Positions 26,615 through 35,078 of a stretch of 64,000 bases of DNA are shown here, piece by piece. How positions within the stretch are numbered: the first letter of the stretch is position 1; every line of letters begins with the position of its first letter. The stretch is from contig JBHAZV010000026.1 of assembly GCA_041781135.1 (NCBI GenBank), positions 62,001 to 126,000 of the forward strand, given 5' to 3'. The notes beneath the pieces were generated by a model. It was not told the origin of the DNA, did not search any database, and saw nothing but the letters and a program-made list of their open reading frames with translations. Source of the DNA: JAUMXJ01 sp041781135 (GTDB lineage: Bacteria; Bacillota; Clostridia; Peptostreptococcales; Acidaminobacteraceae). Both the position numbers and the translations under genes were made by a program.

Positions 26615-27199
26615 ATGAAAAACATTTTGGTAAATGCGATAGGTCAGGCATGTCCTGTGCCTGTAGTAATGACCGTTAAAGCTATCGAGGGACTAAGCGA
26701 GCCCGCAGTTGTCGAAACTCGTGTGGACAACGAAGTAGCGGTTCAAAATTTGCTGCATATGGCAAAAAACCGAGGGTTAAACGCAGTAAGCGAAAAAATC
26801 GGGGAGACTGAATTTGCGGTAAAAATCGATGCTCTGTCAGCCGGGGGCTGCAAGCCGGCGGATGACGAAAATTTTGTTGTTGCAATAACTTCGGAATTTA
26901 TGGGCAGCGGTTCTGATGAACTTGGAAAAATTCTCATCAAGGGGTTTATCTACACTTTGACACAGCTCGAAAAAAAACCGAGCGCCGTGATTTTTTACAA
27001 CAGCGGGGTTTTGCTTACAACCGAAGGCCCGCAGCTCGAAGATCTTAAAGCTCTCAGCGAATCCGGTACAGAGATATTGGCGTGCGGAACTTGCCTCGAA
27101 TTCTACGGCATAAAGGATAAACTTGCTGTCGGGACTGTTTCAAATATGTATACTATAGTCGAAAAACTTTCGGGCGCGGCAAAGGTGATTAGACCGTGA
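26615..27199 (+). CDS. yedF: YedF-type selenium-metabolism sulfurtransferase-like protein
   Basis: 194 residues with two parts. Residues 1-75 are a TusA/SirA-like fold with the CPVP motif (Cys13). Residues about 85-194 are DsrE-like, with VAITSEFMGSGSDELGKILIKGF and ILACGTCLEFYGI near residue 145. This architecture matches the YedF proteins that occur with selenium-utilisation genes; the role in selenium delivery is assumed, not proven. ATG follows CGGAGGAGGT. The stop overlaps the ABC ATPase start. A second set of selenium-linked genes lies at 57-60 kb. Confidence 0.85.
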   Translation: MKNILVNAIGQACPVPVVMTVKAIEGLSEPAVVETRVDNEVAVQNLLHMAKNRGLNAVSEKIGETEFAVKIDALSAGGCKPADDENFVVAITSEFMGSGSDELGKILIKGFIYTLTQLEKKPSAVIFYNSGVLLTTEGPQLEDLKALSESGTEILACGTCLEFYGIKDKLAVGTVSNMYTIVEKLSGAAKVIRP

Positions 27200-28308
27200 G
27201 CTATCTTGTCGCCGAGGATTTGTCGGTTGGATATTCCGGCAGAGTTATAGTCGACGGTGTCGATATATCGGTGAACCGCGGCAAAATACTGTCTCTTATC
27301 GGTCCGAACGGCTCAGGCAAGTCCACTATTCTAAAGACCATTACGCGTCATTTGGAAGAAATTGCTGGAGTGGTGAGAATAGATGGTTTGCAGCTGGGCA
27401 CGCTGAGCGAAAAAGTGCTTGCTAAAAGGCTCTCAGTTGTGCTCACAGACAGGATAAATCCCGAACTGATGACATGTGAAGAAGTTGTGGCGATGGGGCG
27501 CTATCCATATACCGGCAAGCTTGGCTTGCTTGGCGAAAAGGATCAAAAAGCTGTCGATCGCGCAATCGAAATGGTCGGCGCACAGGATTTTGCAGGGAAT
27601 CTTTTCGCGGAGATCAGCGACGGCCAGAAGCAGCGAATATTGCTCGGCAGAGCAATCTGCCAGGAACCCGAGATAATCGTGCTTGACGAACCTACGTCTT
27701 TTTTAGATATCAGGCATAAAATAGAACTTTTCGGGATATTGCGAAAAATGGCGCGCGAGGCCAAGGTTGCCGTAATTTTGTCACTGCACGAGATAGATCT
27801 CGCTTTTAAGGTGGCGGATGACATTATTTGCATAAAAGATGGCGCTGTCGCCGCATTCGGCGCTCCAAATGACATTTTGACAGAGAAGCTGGTGCGTGAA
27901 CTTTACGACATAGAGGCAGGTTCGTACAACGCGGAATTCGGAAGCATAGAGCTTGCCCGTCCGGCAGGCAGACCGCAGATTTTTGTGCTTGCAGGCGGAG
28001 GGGCAGGAATCTCCGAATACAGGAAGCTGCAAAAGTTGGAGCTTCCGTTCAGCACAGGAATTCTTTATGAAAATGATGTTGATTATCAGGTGGCGCGTGT
28101 TTTAGCGTCGGAAACTCTTAGCATACCTGCGTTTACAACGTGCCCTGACTCGCAGATAATCCGTGCGCAGCAGATGATAGACAGCGCAGAATATTTTCTG
28201 GATACAGGAGTGGCTGTGCGGGAGTTTAACACATTTGCCGAAACGCTTCGAAAGTATGCCGAAGCCATTGGGAAAAAAATAGTATTCGGCGCAGAATACT
28301 GTAAATAA
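27196..28308 (+). CDS. FecE/BtuD-like ABC ATPase with extra C-terminal domain
   Basis: 370 residues from a GTG that overlaps the yedF stop. Residues 1-255 are an ABC ATPase of the iron-siderophore/cobalamin type: GPNGSGKST near residue 36, signature ISDGQKQRILLGRA, Walker B IIVLDEPTSFLD. Residues about 258-370 are an added domain (FVLAGGGAGISEYRKLQ; STGILYENDVDYQVA; RAQQMIDSAEYFL) seen on some clostridial importers of this class; function unknown. No permease or binding-protein gene is adjacent, so its membrane partner is elsewhere. Coupling to yedF is noteworthy. Confidence 0.82.
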   Translation: MSYLVAEDLSVGYSGRVIVDGVDISVNRGKILSLIGPNGSGKSTILKTITRHLEEIAGVVRIDGLQLGTLSEKVLAKRLSVVLTDRINPELMTCEEVVAMGRYPYTGKLGLLGEKDQKAVDRAIEMVGAQDFAGNLFAEISDGQKQRILLGRAICQEPEIIVLDEPTSFLDIRHKIELFGILRKMAREAKVAVILSLHEIDLAFKVADDIICIKDGAVAAFGAPNDILTEKLVRELYDIEAGSYNAEFGSIELARPAGRPQIFVLAGGGAGISEYRKLQKLELPFSTGILYENDVDYQVARVLASETLSIPAFTTCPDSQIIRAQQMIDSAEYFLDTGVAVREFNTFAETLRKYAEAIGKKIVFGAEYCK

Positions 28309-28322
28309 AAACAGGAGGAATT

Positions 28323-28664
28323 ATGGACTGCATTTTTTGCAAGATAGCCGCGGGTGAAATCCCGTCTGAAAGAGTTTACGAAGACGATAAAGTATATGCG
28401 TTTAGGGATATAAATCCTGTTGCGCCTGTTCATATACTTGTTATCCCCAAAAAACACATAGCCTCGCTCGCCGAGGTCTGTGAACGCGACGCGGAGCTGC
28501 TTGGGCACATACAGCTTAAAATTGCCGAAATCGCCGCGGCGGCAGGCGTTGCAGCCGATGGTTACAGAGTTGCGACAAATATCGGAAAGCACGGCGGACA
28601 GACAGTAAAGCATTTGCATTACCATATCTTGGGCGGACGACAGCTGAATGTAGGAGTAGATTAA
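28323..28664 (+). CDS. HIT-family (HinT-like) nucleotide hydrolase
   Basis: 113 residues, full length. N-terminal DCIFCKIAAGEIPSERVYEDD and the histidine triad motif KHLHYHILGG near residue 99. HinT-like proteins hydrolyse adenosine phosphoramidates and acyl-adenylates. ATG follows ACAGGAGGAATT. Fourteen bases separate it from the ATPase gene. Confidence 0.93.
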   Translation: MDCIFCKIAAGEIPSERVYEDDKVYAFRDINPVAPVHILVIPKKHIASLAEVCERDAELLGHIQLKIAEIAAAAGVAADGYRVATNIGKHGGQTVKHLHYHILGGRQLNVGVD

Positions 28665-28732
28665 TAAATTGCCTGCCGCGTCATAATATGAACTTTTTCG
28701 CGTTTTCCTCGTCTAACTTTCAGGAGGTAAAT

Positions 28733-30037
28733 ATGACAAACTTATTTATAATTTTGCTGTTATCGGCTTTAGTGCTGATGGCAGGCTGCGTCCCGAATCA
28801 AAATGTAAGCTCGCTTGACGTTATACCTGCAAGGGCTGTAACGCCAATAATGGCAAAAAGCCCGGAAGAGTTCAGTATGAACGAGGAAGGAGAAAAGTGG
28901 TATGAAAGTTACTGGGAGCGTTTCAAAGCATCGAGTAAATTTTCTGAAAAAGTCAACGATTTTTATTTGCGCAGTTCCGAATTGCTCTTAAAAACCGGCA
29001 AAAATGCAGTGTGCTCACCGCTGAATCTCTATATCGCACTCGCAGCGTTTGCTGAAACAGCCGGCGGCGAAACGCAGTCACAGATTCTTTCGGTTCTCGG
29101 AGCAAAAAATATGGATGAGTTAAGAGAATCCGTCAAAGCTCTTTCTGCGACAAATAACGAAGATAACCCGTACTTCAAGAGTTTGCTCGCTACTTCTGTT
29201 TGGTTGAATTCAGATGTAAAATACAAGAACGAACTTCTGAACTTTCTTGCCGATGAGTACCTTGTATCAACTTTTTCGGGAAAACCGGGCACACCCGAGA
29301 TGAATAAATCGCTTCAGGACTGGATCAACAACAATACCGGCAATCTGCTCAAAGAATATGCCGGTGGCATAGTGACTGAGCCGGAGCTTGTTATGTCTCT
29401 TGTGAGCACTATTTATTATAAAAACACTTGGAACAGCGTTTTTGATGAAAAAGATAATGTTACGGCGGTCTTTCATGGAGATATCGAAAAAGAATGTGAA
29501 ATGATGAAAAAATCGTCTTACAACACATACTATTTTGGCGATAAGTTTGGCGCGGTGTCTCTCGAAATGGCTCAAGGTCACAGTATGGTATTTTTTCTGC
29601 CTGACGAGGGTGTAGACGCCGATGCACTGCTGATGGATCGGCAGGTAAGCGATCTTCTGAATCACAGGAGTTCTTATGCTAATAGAAAGTATCTGAAAAT
29701 AAATATGCAGCTGCCTAAGTTTAATGTGCACTCCGGAATAAAACTTAAGGATGCGCTCAGCTCTCTTGGAATCAAGGATGCGTTTAGCCCTGAACTGGCT
29801 GATTTTACTCCGCTGACCGATACAGAAGGAGTGTTTCTGTCGCAGGCTGAACACGCGGCGCTGGTAAAAATAGATGAAAACGGCGTCGAAGGCGCGGCTT
29901 ACACGGTTTTGGGACTGTGCGGTTCATCTATGCCGCCGGAGGAAGAAATGGATTTTGTCATCGACAGACCATTTTATTTTGTAATAGCTTCTCCTGACGG
30001 TTCCATACTTTTTGCCGGTATCGTCCGCGATATTTGA
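28733..30037 (+). CDS. Lipoprotein serpin (serine protease inhibitor)
   Basis: 434 residues from ATG 28733 behind TCAGGAGGTAA; a longer frame to 28688 lacks a site. Signal peptide with lipobox LMAGC places it on the outer face of the membrane. The serpin fold is visible: NAVCSPLNLYIALAAFAETAGGET near residue 85, ISTIYYKNTW-like strand (VSTIYYKNTWN), and the C-terminal DRPFYFVIASPDGSILFAG. The reactive loop follows the hinge ENGVEGAAYT; by counting, the scissile bond falls around the GLCGSSM stretch. P14 is Val rather than the usual Thr/Ser. It probably inhibits host or competitor proteases. Confidence 0.88.
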   Translation: MTNLFIILLLSALVLMAGCVPNQNVSSLDVIPARAVTPIMAKSPEEFSMNEEGEKWYESYWERFKASSKFSEKVNDFYLRSSELLLKTGKNAVCSPLNLYIALAAFAETAGGETQSQILSVLGAKNMDELRESVKALSATNNEDNPYFKSLLATSVWLNSDVKYKNELLNFLADEYLVSTFSGKPGTPEMNKSLQDWINNNTGNLLKEYAGGIVTEPELVMSLVSTIYYKNTWNSVFDEKDNVTAVFHGDIEKECEMMKKSSYNTYYFGDKFGAVSLEMAQGHSMVFFLPDEGVDADALLMDRQVSDLLNHRSSYANRKYLKINMQLPKFNVHSGIKLKDALSSLGIKDAFSPELADFTPLTDTEGVFLSQAEHAALVKIDENGVEGAAYTVLGLCGSSMPPEEEMDFVIDRPFYFVIASPDGSILFAGIVRDI

Positions 30038-30086
30038 TCAGTTTGAAGATAATGCGATTTTAGGTATTGTGCACTTCATAATGCTG

Positions 30087-30095
30087 TGGTAGAAT
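30087..30095 (+). promoter_or_regulatory. Promoter of rpsU
   Basis: TGGTAGAAT extended -10; predicted start near 30102, giving a 46-base leader to the rpsU ATG. Confidence 0.5.
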
Positions 30096-30147
30096 AGCAA
30101 AGTATTGTGCGACGAGTTCAAATCTGCACGCGAGAGGAGGGTTGAAA

Positions 30148-30330
30148 ATGGCAGGAATTAAGGTTGGTGAAAATGAAAGCATTGACAGTGCTCTTAAACG
30201 TTTTAAGAGAGTCACATCCAATGCCGGCATAATGGCTGAAATCAAAAAGCGCAGACATTATGAAAAGCCCAGCGTGAAGAGAAAGAGAAAATCAGAAGCT
30301 GCAAGAAAAAAGAGAAGAAAGCAGTTCTAA
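30148..30330 (+). CDS. rpsU: Ribosomal protein bS21
   Basis: 60 residues from ATG 30148, which follows GAGGAGGGTTGAA; the earlier in-frame TTG at 30142 lies within that site. AGIKVGENESIDSALKRFKR and the basic tail KRKRKSEAARKKRRKQF are typical of bS21, a small-subunit protein near the anti-Shine-Dalgarno region of 16S rRNA. A terminator follows. Confidence 0.96.
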   Translation: MAGIKVGENESIDSALKRFKRVTSNAGIMAEIKKRRHYEKPSVKRKRKSEAARKKRRKQF

Positions 30331-30356
30331 TTTCTCGGTATTGATTTAACAGAATG

Positions 30357-30385
30357 CCAGCGGTGCAGAGCGCCGTTGGTTTTTG
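30357..30385 (+). terminator. Rho-independent terminator after rpsU
   Basis: Seven-base stem CCAGCGG / CCGTTGG (one G-T pair) followed by TTTTTGTGTTTTTG. Confidence 0.8.
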
Positions 30386-30402
30386 TGTTTTTGTTTTGCG
30401 GC

Positions 30403-30430
30403 TTGACATATTAATATTATTTGTTATACT
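30403..30430 (+). promoter_or_regulatory. Consensus-like sigma-70 promoter
   Basis: TTGACA (30403-30408), 16-base spacer, TATACT (30425-30430). Perfect -35 and five of six -10 bases. Drives the single-gene unit at 30467. Confidence 0.75.
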
Positions 30431-30466
30431 GACTGTAGTGCAGTAAATAAACAATTGGAGGTAGTT

Positions 30467-31006
30467 ATGAAGAAATTGTTTAGAATGAAAAAGAATACTT
30501 GGCTAATAATTATTTCTGCTGTTGTGGTCTTGGGATTGGCTTCATTTCTGCTGCTTCAAAAAACGGGTGTGCCTGCCGAAGTGGATTCTGTGATCAGGAG
30601 TATTTTTGATTTTGAATACAGTAAGGCAGATGCGATTATGAGTAGAGCTATAGAGAAAGCGGAGAGCGATATCACAGAGATAGAGGAGCTTTCAGAGTTT
30701 TTTGAAAAGAATATCAAACAGTATATGACTGACAGTTGCTACAAAAGAGTAATGTCAAACGGCATCGCCGGCGCAGCATTCTGCCATTCCTATGAGACAA
30801 AATCCGATATAAATGTAGAATCTATAAAGTATATAGGCAATGAAACCAAGTTGGGGAGAGATTTTGCAAAATATGAGGCGGTGTTGCTTGTAAGCTCCGA
30901 AGCTGGTGACAAAAGCCGCGCCACCTTGCTGGTAGAATTGGACATAGACGGTGGTCTGATAGATTATATGCAGGTATCCGGAGTGGACTGGATTTTTTCA
31001 AAATAG
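30467..31006 (+). CDS. Membrane-anchored protein of unknown function
   Basis: 179 residues from ATG 30467 behind TTGGAGGTAGTT. One N-terminal membrane segment (WLIIISAVVVLGLASFLLL, about residues 11-29), then an extracytoplasmic domain of about 145 residues. I do not recognise the family. The exported part begins with helical, charged sequence and ends with VDWIFSK; an overall SnoaL/NTF2-like fold is conceivable but unproven. It has its own strong promoter and terminator, so it is a monocistronic gene between rpsU and phoH. Confidence 0.7.
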   Translation: MKKLFRMKKNTWLIIISAVVVLGLASFLLLQKTGVPAEVDSVIRSIFDFEYSKADAIMSRAIEKAESDITEIEELSEFFEKNIKQYMTDSCYKRVMSNGIAGAAFCHSYETKSDINVESIKYIGNETKLGRDFAKYEAVLLVSSEAGDKSRATLLVELDIDGGLIDYMQVSGVDWIFSK

Positions 31007-31049
31007 CGCCGGTGGACTTGATTCCTCAAAAATATCGCTGACTAAGGCG

Positions 31050-31078
31050 GAGTGCTGCGTTCGTGGCACTCTGTTTTT
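31050..31078 (+). terminator. Rho-independent terminator
   Basis: GAGTGC / GCACTC stem with a 10-base loop, then TGTTTTT. Ends the unknown-protein transcript. Confidence 0.75.
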
Positions 31079-31111
31079 GTGCTAATTCTTTGCTTATTTA
31101 TAAGCATTTTA

Positions 31112-31127
31112 TGGTAAAATGTAATCA
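31112..31127 (+). promoter_or_regulatory. Extended -10 promoter giving a probable leaderless phoH transcript
   Basis: TGGTAAAAT (31112-31120), six bases, ATG at 31127; a weak TTGCTT lies at 31090 with a 19-base spacer. Predicted transcription start is the A of ATG, with no Shine-Dalgarno sequence. Confidence 0.6.
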
Positions 31128-32101
31128 TGACTAAACGAATCAAAATCGAGAATTTCGCGGCGGTCAGCGAGCTGTTTGCGGATTTGGATAAACATATCAG
31201 GGTACTCGAGGGAAAGCTTGGAGTCAGGATTTCCACAGATGGCGGCGATATCGTTGTTTGCGGCGAAGATAATGTTGACAGTGCTGTTCGTTCAATATCA
31301 ATACTTTTGGACGACTATACAAATATAGATTCACAGCGCGTGGATTACGTGACCGATGTAGTAGAAAATGGAGAGATTAACGAAGACGAAATAAAGGAGC
31401 TCTCCAAAAATCAGATAGTCACAACTTTTTTAGGGCGTCCGATCAAAGCAAAAACAATCGGTCAGAGGCGTTATGTCGATTCGATACTTACGCATGATGT
31501 TGTATTTGGAATAGGTCCGGCGGGAACAGGCAAGACATTTCTGGCTGTCGCGCTTGCAATAAAGGCTCTAAAAGCAGGCAGGGTTCAAAAAATAATAATT
31601 ACGCGGCCTGCTGTAGAAGCTGGGGAAAATCTTGGGTTTTTGCCGGGCGATCTCCAAAACAAGGTGGATCCGTACCTTCGGCCGATTTACGACGCAATGT
31701 TTGAAATACTTGGACTCGATACATTCAATAATCACAGAGAGAGGGGCGTCATTGAAATCGCTCCGCTTGCGTACATGCGAGGCAGAACTCTCGATAATGC
31801 TTTTGTAATACTTGACGAGGCGCAAAATACCACAAGAGAACAGATGAAAATGTTTCTCACAAGATTCGGGGCGCATTCAACCGTTGTGGTAAACGGCGAC
31901 ATATCGCAGATAGACCTCCCAAGAGGGAAAAAATCCGGACTTACGCACGCGATTAGGGTGCTTGCCGGCATAAAGGAAATTGATTTTGTAAAATTCAGCG
32001 AAGCAGATGTAGTGCGGCACAGCCTTGTCAAAAAGATAATCGCGAAATATAACGAATATGAGGAGAGGAACAGGGAAAATGACAACAAAGATAATGAATG
32101 A
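31127..32101 (+). CDS. phoH: PhoH-like ATPase
   Basis: 324 residues. Walker A GPAGTGKTFLAVALA near residue 128, GENLGFLPGDLQNKVDPYLRPIYD in the middle and Walker B FVILDEAQNTT near residue 225. PhoH-type proteins are P-loop ATPases linked to RNA processing; the gene typically heads this ybeY/era operon. The start matches family N-termini, so the absence of a ribosome-binding site is real rather than a mis-called start. The 3' end overlaps the next gene by 23 bases. Confidence 0.93.
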   Translation: MTKRIKIENFAAVSELFADLDKHIRVLEGKLGVRISTDGGDIVVCGEDNVDSAVRSISILLDDYTNIDSQRVDYVTDVVENGEINEDEIKELSKNQIVTTFLGRPIKAKTIGQRRYVDSILTHDVVFGIGPAGTGKTFLAVALAIKALKAGRVQKIIITRPAVEAGENLGFLPGDLQNKVDPYLRPIYDAMFEILGLDTFNNHRERGVIEIAPLAYMRGRTLDNAFVILDEAQNTTREQMKMFLTRFGAHSTVVVNGDISQIDLPRGKKSGLTHAIRVLAGIKEIDFVKFSEADVVRHSLVKKIIAKYNEYEERNRENDNKDNE

Positions 32102-33428
32102 ACTCAATATTTCCGCTTATATAAGACACATACTTACAAACGTGGTGTTTTTTGCTATCACCGGCATAATGTGCTTTTTCTCCGAAGGCGAGATTTTCGG
32201 TTCGCTGTTCATCCATGCGGCAATATGGATTTTTGCGCACGCAGCTTTCTTTTCACGGGAGACAGGCAAAATTCAGTACCTGCACTTTCTTGGTCTCGAA
32301 ATTTTGTTTTCGGTATTCTTTTATATTGCATTTTTTACTGCAAAACTTGACATACTAGCAATGCCGATAATCGCTTTCTCTTTGCTTGCATCGCAGCTGT
32401 TTACACCGCTAATATCGATATTTATGAGCATAGCATTAGTGCTTTACTCTGTCGCGGGTTATCCGGCGCTTTTGGGTGCAAACGAGCTTATAGCATACCT
32501 TGTAGTATGTACATTCGCGGCAAGTATAGTGTCGTTTATTAAGCAGAGGATGAACCTCGTTGTCATCGGTCTTGTCAGCGGCGTAATAATGTACCTGATA
32601 GTAATTTCGCAGGATTTTTCAAGGCTTGAGCTCAGGCAGACCTATGCGCTTCTAAACGGAGTAATCAGCCCGATACTTGCGGTCGGCATTGCACCGATTA
32701 TGGAGACTGTATTTTCAATGATAACTCCGATGCGGCTGCTCGAAATTTCCAATACTTCAAAGCCGCTGCTCAAGCGCTTGATGCTCGAAGCTCCCGGTAC
32801 TTATCATCACAGTTTGTATGTCGCGCATCTTGCCGAAGCTGCGGCAAACGATATTGGAGCTGATAATCTGCTTGCCCGCGCAGGTGCGTATTATCACGAC
32901 ATCGGAAAGCTTGAAGGACCTATGAATTTTTTCGAAAATCAGGGCGGCGCGCCGAACCCGCATGATGAAATGACTCCGGCGCAATCGGTCGAATGTCTAA
33001 AAAATCATGTAAAATATGGCGTCGAAATCCTTAAAAAGAATTATTTTCCAAGGATTGTGGTTGATATAGTGCGTTCGCATCACGGAGATTCGGTGATGCA
33101 GTATTTTTACCACAAAGAGCTGCAGTCCAATCAAAATGCCGATATAAACGATTTTCGCTACCATGGCCCAAGTCCTAAAACCAAGATTGAATCGATAATT
33201 ATGTTCGCGGATTGCATCGAGGCAGCTGTTCGCGCAAATCCGGATGTTCCAAAAGAAGAAATGGTAGATAAAATAGTCAGACAAAAGATTGACGAAGGTC
33301 AGATGAGAGATTCTGAGCTTTCTTTTAAAGAAATCGCGATTATAAAACAGTCTTTTATCAACGCGCTCGGCGCTGCTGCCCATGAAAGAGTCAAGTATCC
33401 GTCTGACAGTGCAGGTGTGCAGCGATGA
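32079..33428 (+). CDS. Short membrane HD-domain phosphohydrolase (PgpH-like)
   Basis: 449 residues from ATG 32079, behind GAGGAGAGGAACAGGG within phoH. About six or seven membrane segments occupy residues 15-215; the cytoplasmic HD domain follows with TYHHSLYVAHLAEAA, YYHDIGK (the HD pair) and IVRSHHGDS. It resembles PgpH/YqfF, which hydrolyses cyclic di-AMP, but lacks the large N-terminal extracytoplasmic 7TMR-HDED domain that brings that family to 700 residues or more. Gene order phoH-HD-ybeY is the standard one. Substrate is inferred. Confidence 0.88.
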   Translation: MTTKIMNELNISAYIRHILTNVVFFAITGIMCFFSEGEIFGSLFIHAAIWIFAHAAFFSRETGKIQYLHFLGLEILFSVFFYIAFFTAKLDILAMPIIAFSLLASQLFTPLISIFMSIALVLYSVAGYPALLGANELIAYLVVCTFAASIVSFIKQRMNLVVIGLVSGVIMYLIVISQDFSRLELRQTYALLNGVISPILAVGIAPIMETVFSMITPMRLLEISNTSKPLLKRLMLEAPGTYHHSLYVAHLAEAAANDIGADNLLARAGAYYHDIGKLEGPMNFFENQGGAPNPHDEMTPAQSVECLKNHVKYGVEILKKNYFPRIVVDIVRSHHGDSVMQYFYHKELQSNQNADINDFRYHGPSPKTKIESIIMFADCIEAAVRANPDVPKEEMVDKIVRQKIDEGQMRDSELSFKEIAIIKQSFINALGAAAHERVKYPSDSAGVQR

Positions 33429-33934
33429 ACCGCAGAATTAAACGAACAAGGAGTCGCCGAAAAGAGCTCGGCATCGATATTTCTTTTGAAACAGAAATTA
33501 CGGACGAGCTTTGCGAGCTTGTCGATTACGGCGTTAGGCGCGCAGTGATGGCTGCTGCAAACGAGTATCGAATAAGAAGCTACGAGGTCTCTGTACTGAT
33601 TGTCGATGATATTAAAATAAAATCAATAAATGCCGAACAGCGCGGCATCGACAGCCCTACAGATGTGCTTTCTTTTCCGCAGTTCGAATCGCTGCGAGCT
33701 ATTAAAAACGCTGATTTTCCTCATCTCGGCGATATAGTGATTTCTATTGAAACTGCAGAGAGGCAATCGAAGGAATATGGACATTCCTTTGAAAGAGAGG
33801 TGTGCTACCTCACGGTTCACAGTATGCTGCATCTCCTCGGCTACGACCATATGAACGAACGCGACAAATTTATTATGCGCACGGCAGAAAAGCGAATTAT
33901 GAGCAGTATGGGGGTGTATAAAGCTAATGAATAA
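33425..33934 (+). CDS. ybeY: Endoribonuclease YbeY
   Basis: 169 residues. Zinc site HSMLHLLGYDHMNERD near residue 127 matches the family H-x3-H-x5-H pattern, with the preceding substrate segment TDVLSFPQFE. YbeY acts in 16S rRNA 3' maturation and ribosome quality control. Four-base overlap with the HD gene and eight-base overlap with the next. Confidence 0.94.
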   Translation: MNRRIKRTRSRRKELGIDISFETEITDELCELVDYGVRRAVMAAANEYRIRSYEVSVLIVDDIKIKSINAEQRGIDSPTDVLSFPQFESLRAIKNADFPHLGDIVISIETAERQSKEYGHSFEREVCYLTVHSMLHLLGYDHMNERDKFIMRTAEKRIMSSMGVYKANE

Positions 33935-35078
33935 GCTGCGAGAGTACTGGAATATGCTCGATAAAAACAAGCGCATATTGCTTATGTCGCTGTCGTCGGC
34001 GGTTGTGCTCGTCATATTGTTTTTAATTTTCAGAAATATAAGCGAGAGATTACCCATAGAGACCACTACCACGACAATTCCCGAAACGCCGACGACAACC
34101 GCTTCAAAATCCACAACGACCGAGACGACGGTTGCGGCAACCACCGTTAATCCAGACCATATCAGTCCTTTTACGCATCTGCCCGTAAGCGCCGAGGAAT
34201 TCGAAGCGTTTAATAACAGAAGAGTGCTGCTTGTGTCTTATGACAATCTTGACCCGGCATGGCCTCAGGCAGGGGTTACCCGCGCCGATTTTACGATAGA
34301 GATATTGGCTGAGGGGCTTATTACAAGACTGCTGGGCGTATTTTACTCTAATCCGCCGGAATATGTCGGGCCGATCAGATCCGCAAGGCCGTATATCGTA
34401 ATAAAAGCACTTGAACATGACGCTTACCTTGCCCATGTGGGCGGCTCTCAGCAGGCTCTTGCAGATATACAGAATTTCGGAGTCGCGGATTTGGATGGTC
34501 TGTGGTCGGGAGCGTTTAACAGAAAATCGCATAAATCTGCCCCTCACAATACATACGCATACTATGCCGATCTCCTTGCGGAAGCTGAGCGCCAAGGCTA
34601 TCGCAGCAGCGGCAGCACAAAATTTTACGAGTTTGCGGATGAGCTTCCAAAGGGGTTTATAGAGGAAGCCGATTATATCTATTTTAATTATCGCGACGCG
34701 TACGCCTACGGAGACGGCGGTTACATGGTGGAATATCGGTATGACCCTGCTGCAAAGCTGTATAGCAGGTATGTAAACGGAGTGCAGTGTCTTGACGAAA
34801 TAGACGAAAATCCGTTTACCGTATCAAACATCATAGTTCAATATGCAAACCACAGCATTATTGACGATTATGGCAGACTTGCAATAGACCTCTTTTCAGG
34901 TGGTGAAGCTTACCAGTTCCGAGATGGAAGGGTTTGCAAGCTTCGTTGGTCGAAGAGCGAAAGAAATGCCCTTACGCGCTTCGAATACGAAGATGGCAGC
35001 GAAATACTGCTCGCGCCGGGAAGAACAGCAATACTTGTGGTATATCCGGGAATTTTTGGATATGAGTCGGAAGAATAG
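33927..35078 (+). CDS. DUF3048 exported/membrane-anchored protein (YerB-like)
   Basis: 383 residues. A single membrane segment (LLMSLSSAVVLVILFLIF, about 17-34) is followed by a Thr-rich linker (about 45-72) suited to crossing the cell wall, then DUF3048: RVLLVSYDNLDPAWPQAGVTRAD, SRARPY-like IRSARPYIV and HVGGSQQALA. The family's role is unknown; it is predicted extracytoplasmic. Its insertion between ybeY and cdd replaces the dgkA gene often found here. Confidence 0.85.
   Translation: MNKLREYWNMLDKNKRILLMSLSSAVVLVILFLIFRNISERLPIETTTTTIPETPTTTASKSTTTETTVAATTVNPDHISPFTHLPVSAEEFEAFNNRRVLLVSYDNLDPAWPQAGVTRADFTIEILAEGLITRLLGVFYSNPPEYVGPIRSARPYIVIKALEHDAYLAHVGGSQQALADIQNFGVADLDGLWSGAFNRKSHKSAPHNTYAYYADLLAEAERQGYRSSGSTKFYEFADELPKGFIEEADYIYFNYRDAYAYGDGGYMVEYRYDPAAKLYSRYVNGVQCLDEIDENPFTVSNIIVQYANHSIIDDYGRLAIDLFSGGEAYQFRDGRVCKLRWSKSERNALTRFEYEDGSEILLAPGRTAILVVYPGIFGYESEE

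Noticed and set aside
34900..35061. Longer cytidine deaminase start
   Set aside because: The extra 54 residues lie inside the DUF3048 gene and resemble no deaminase; ATG 35062 gives the normal length.
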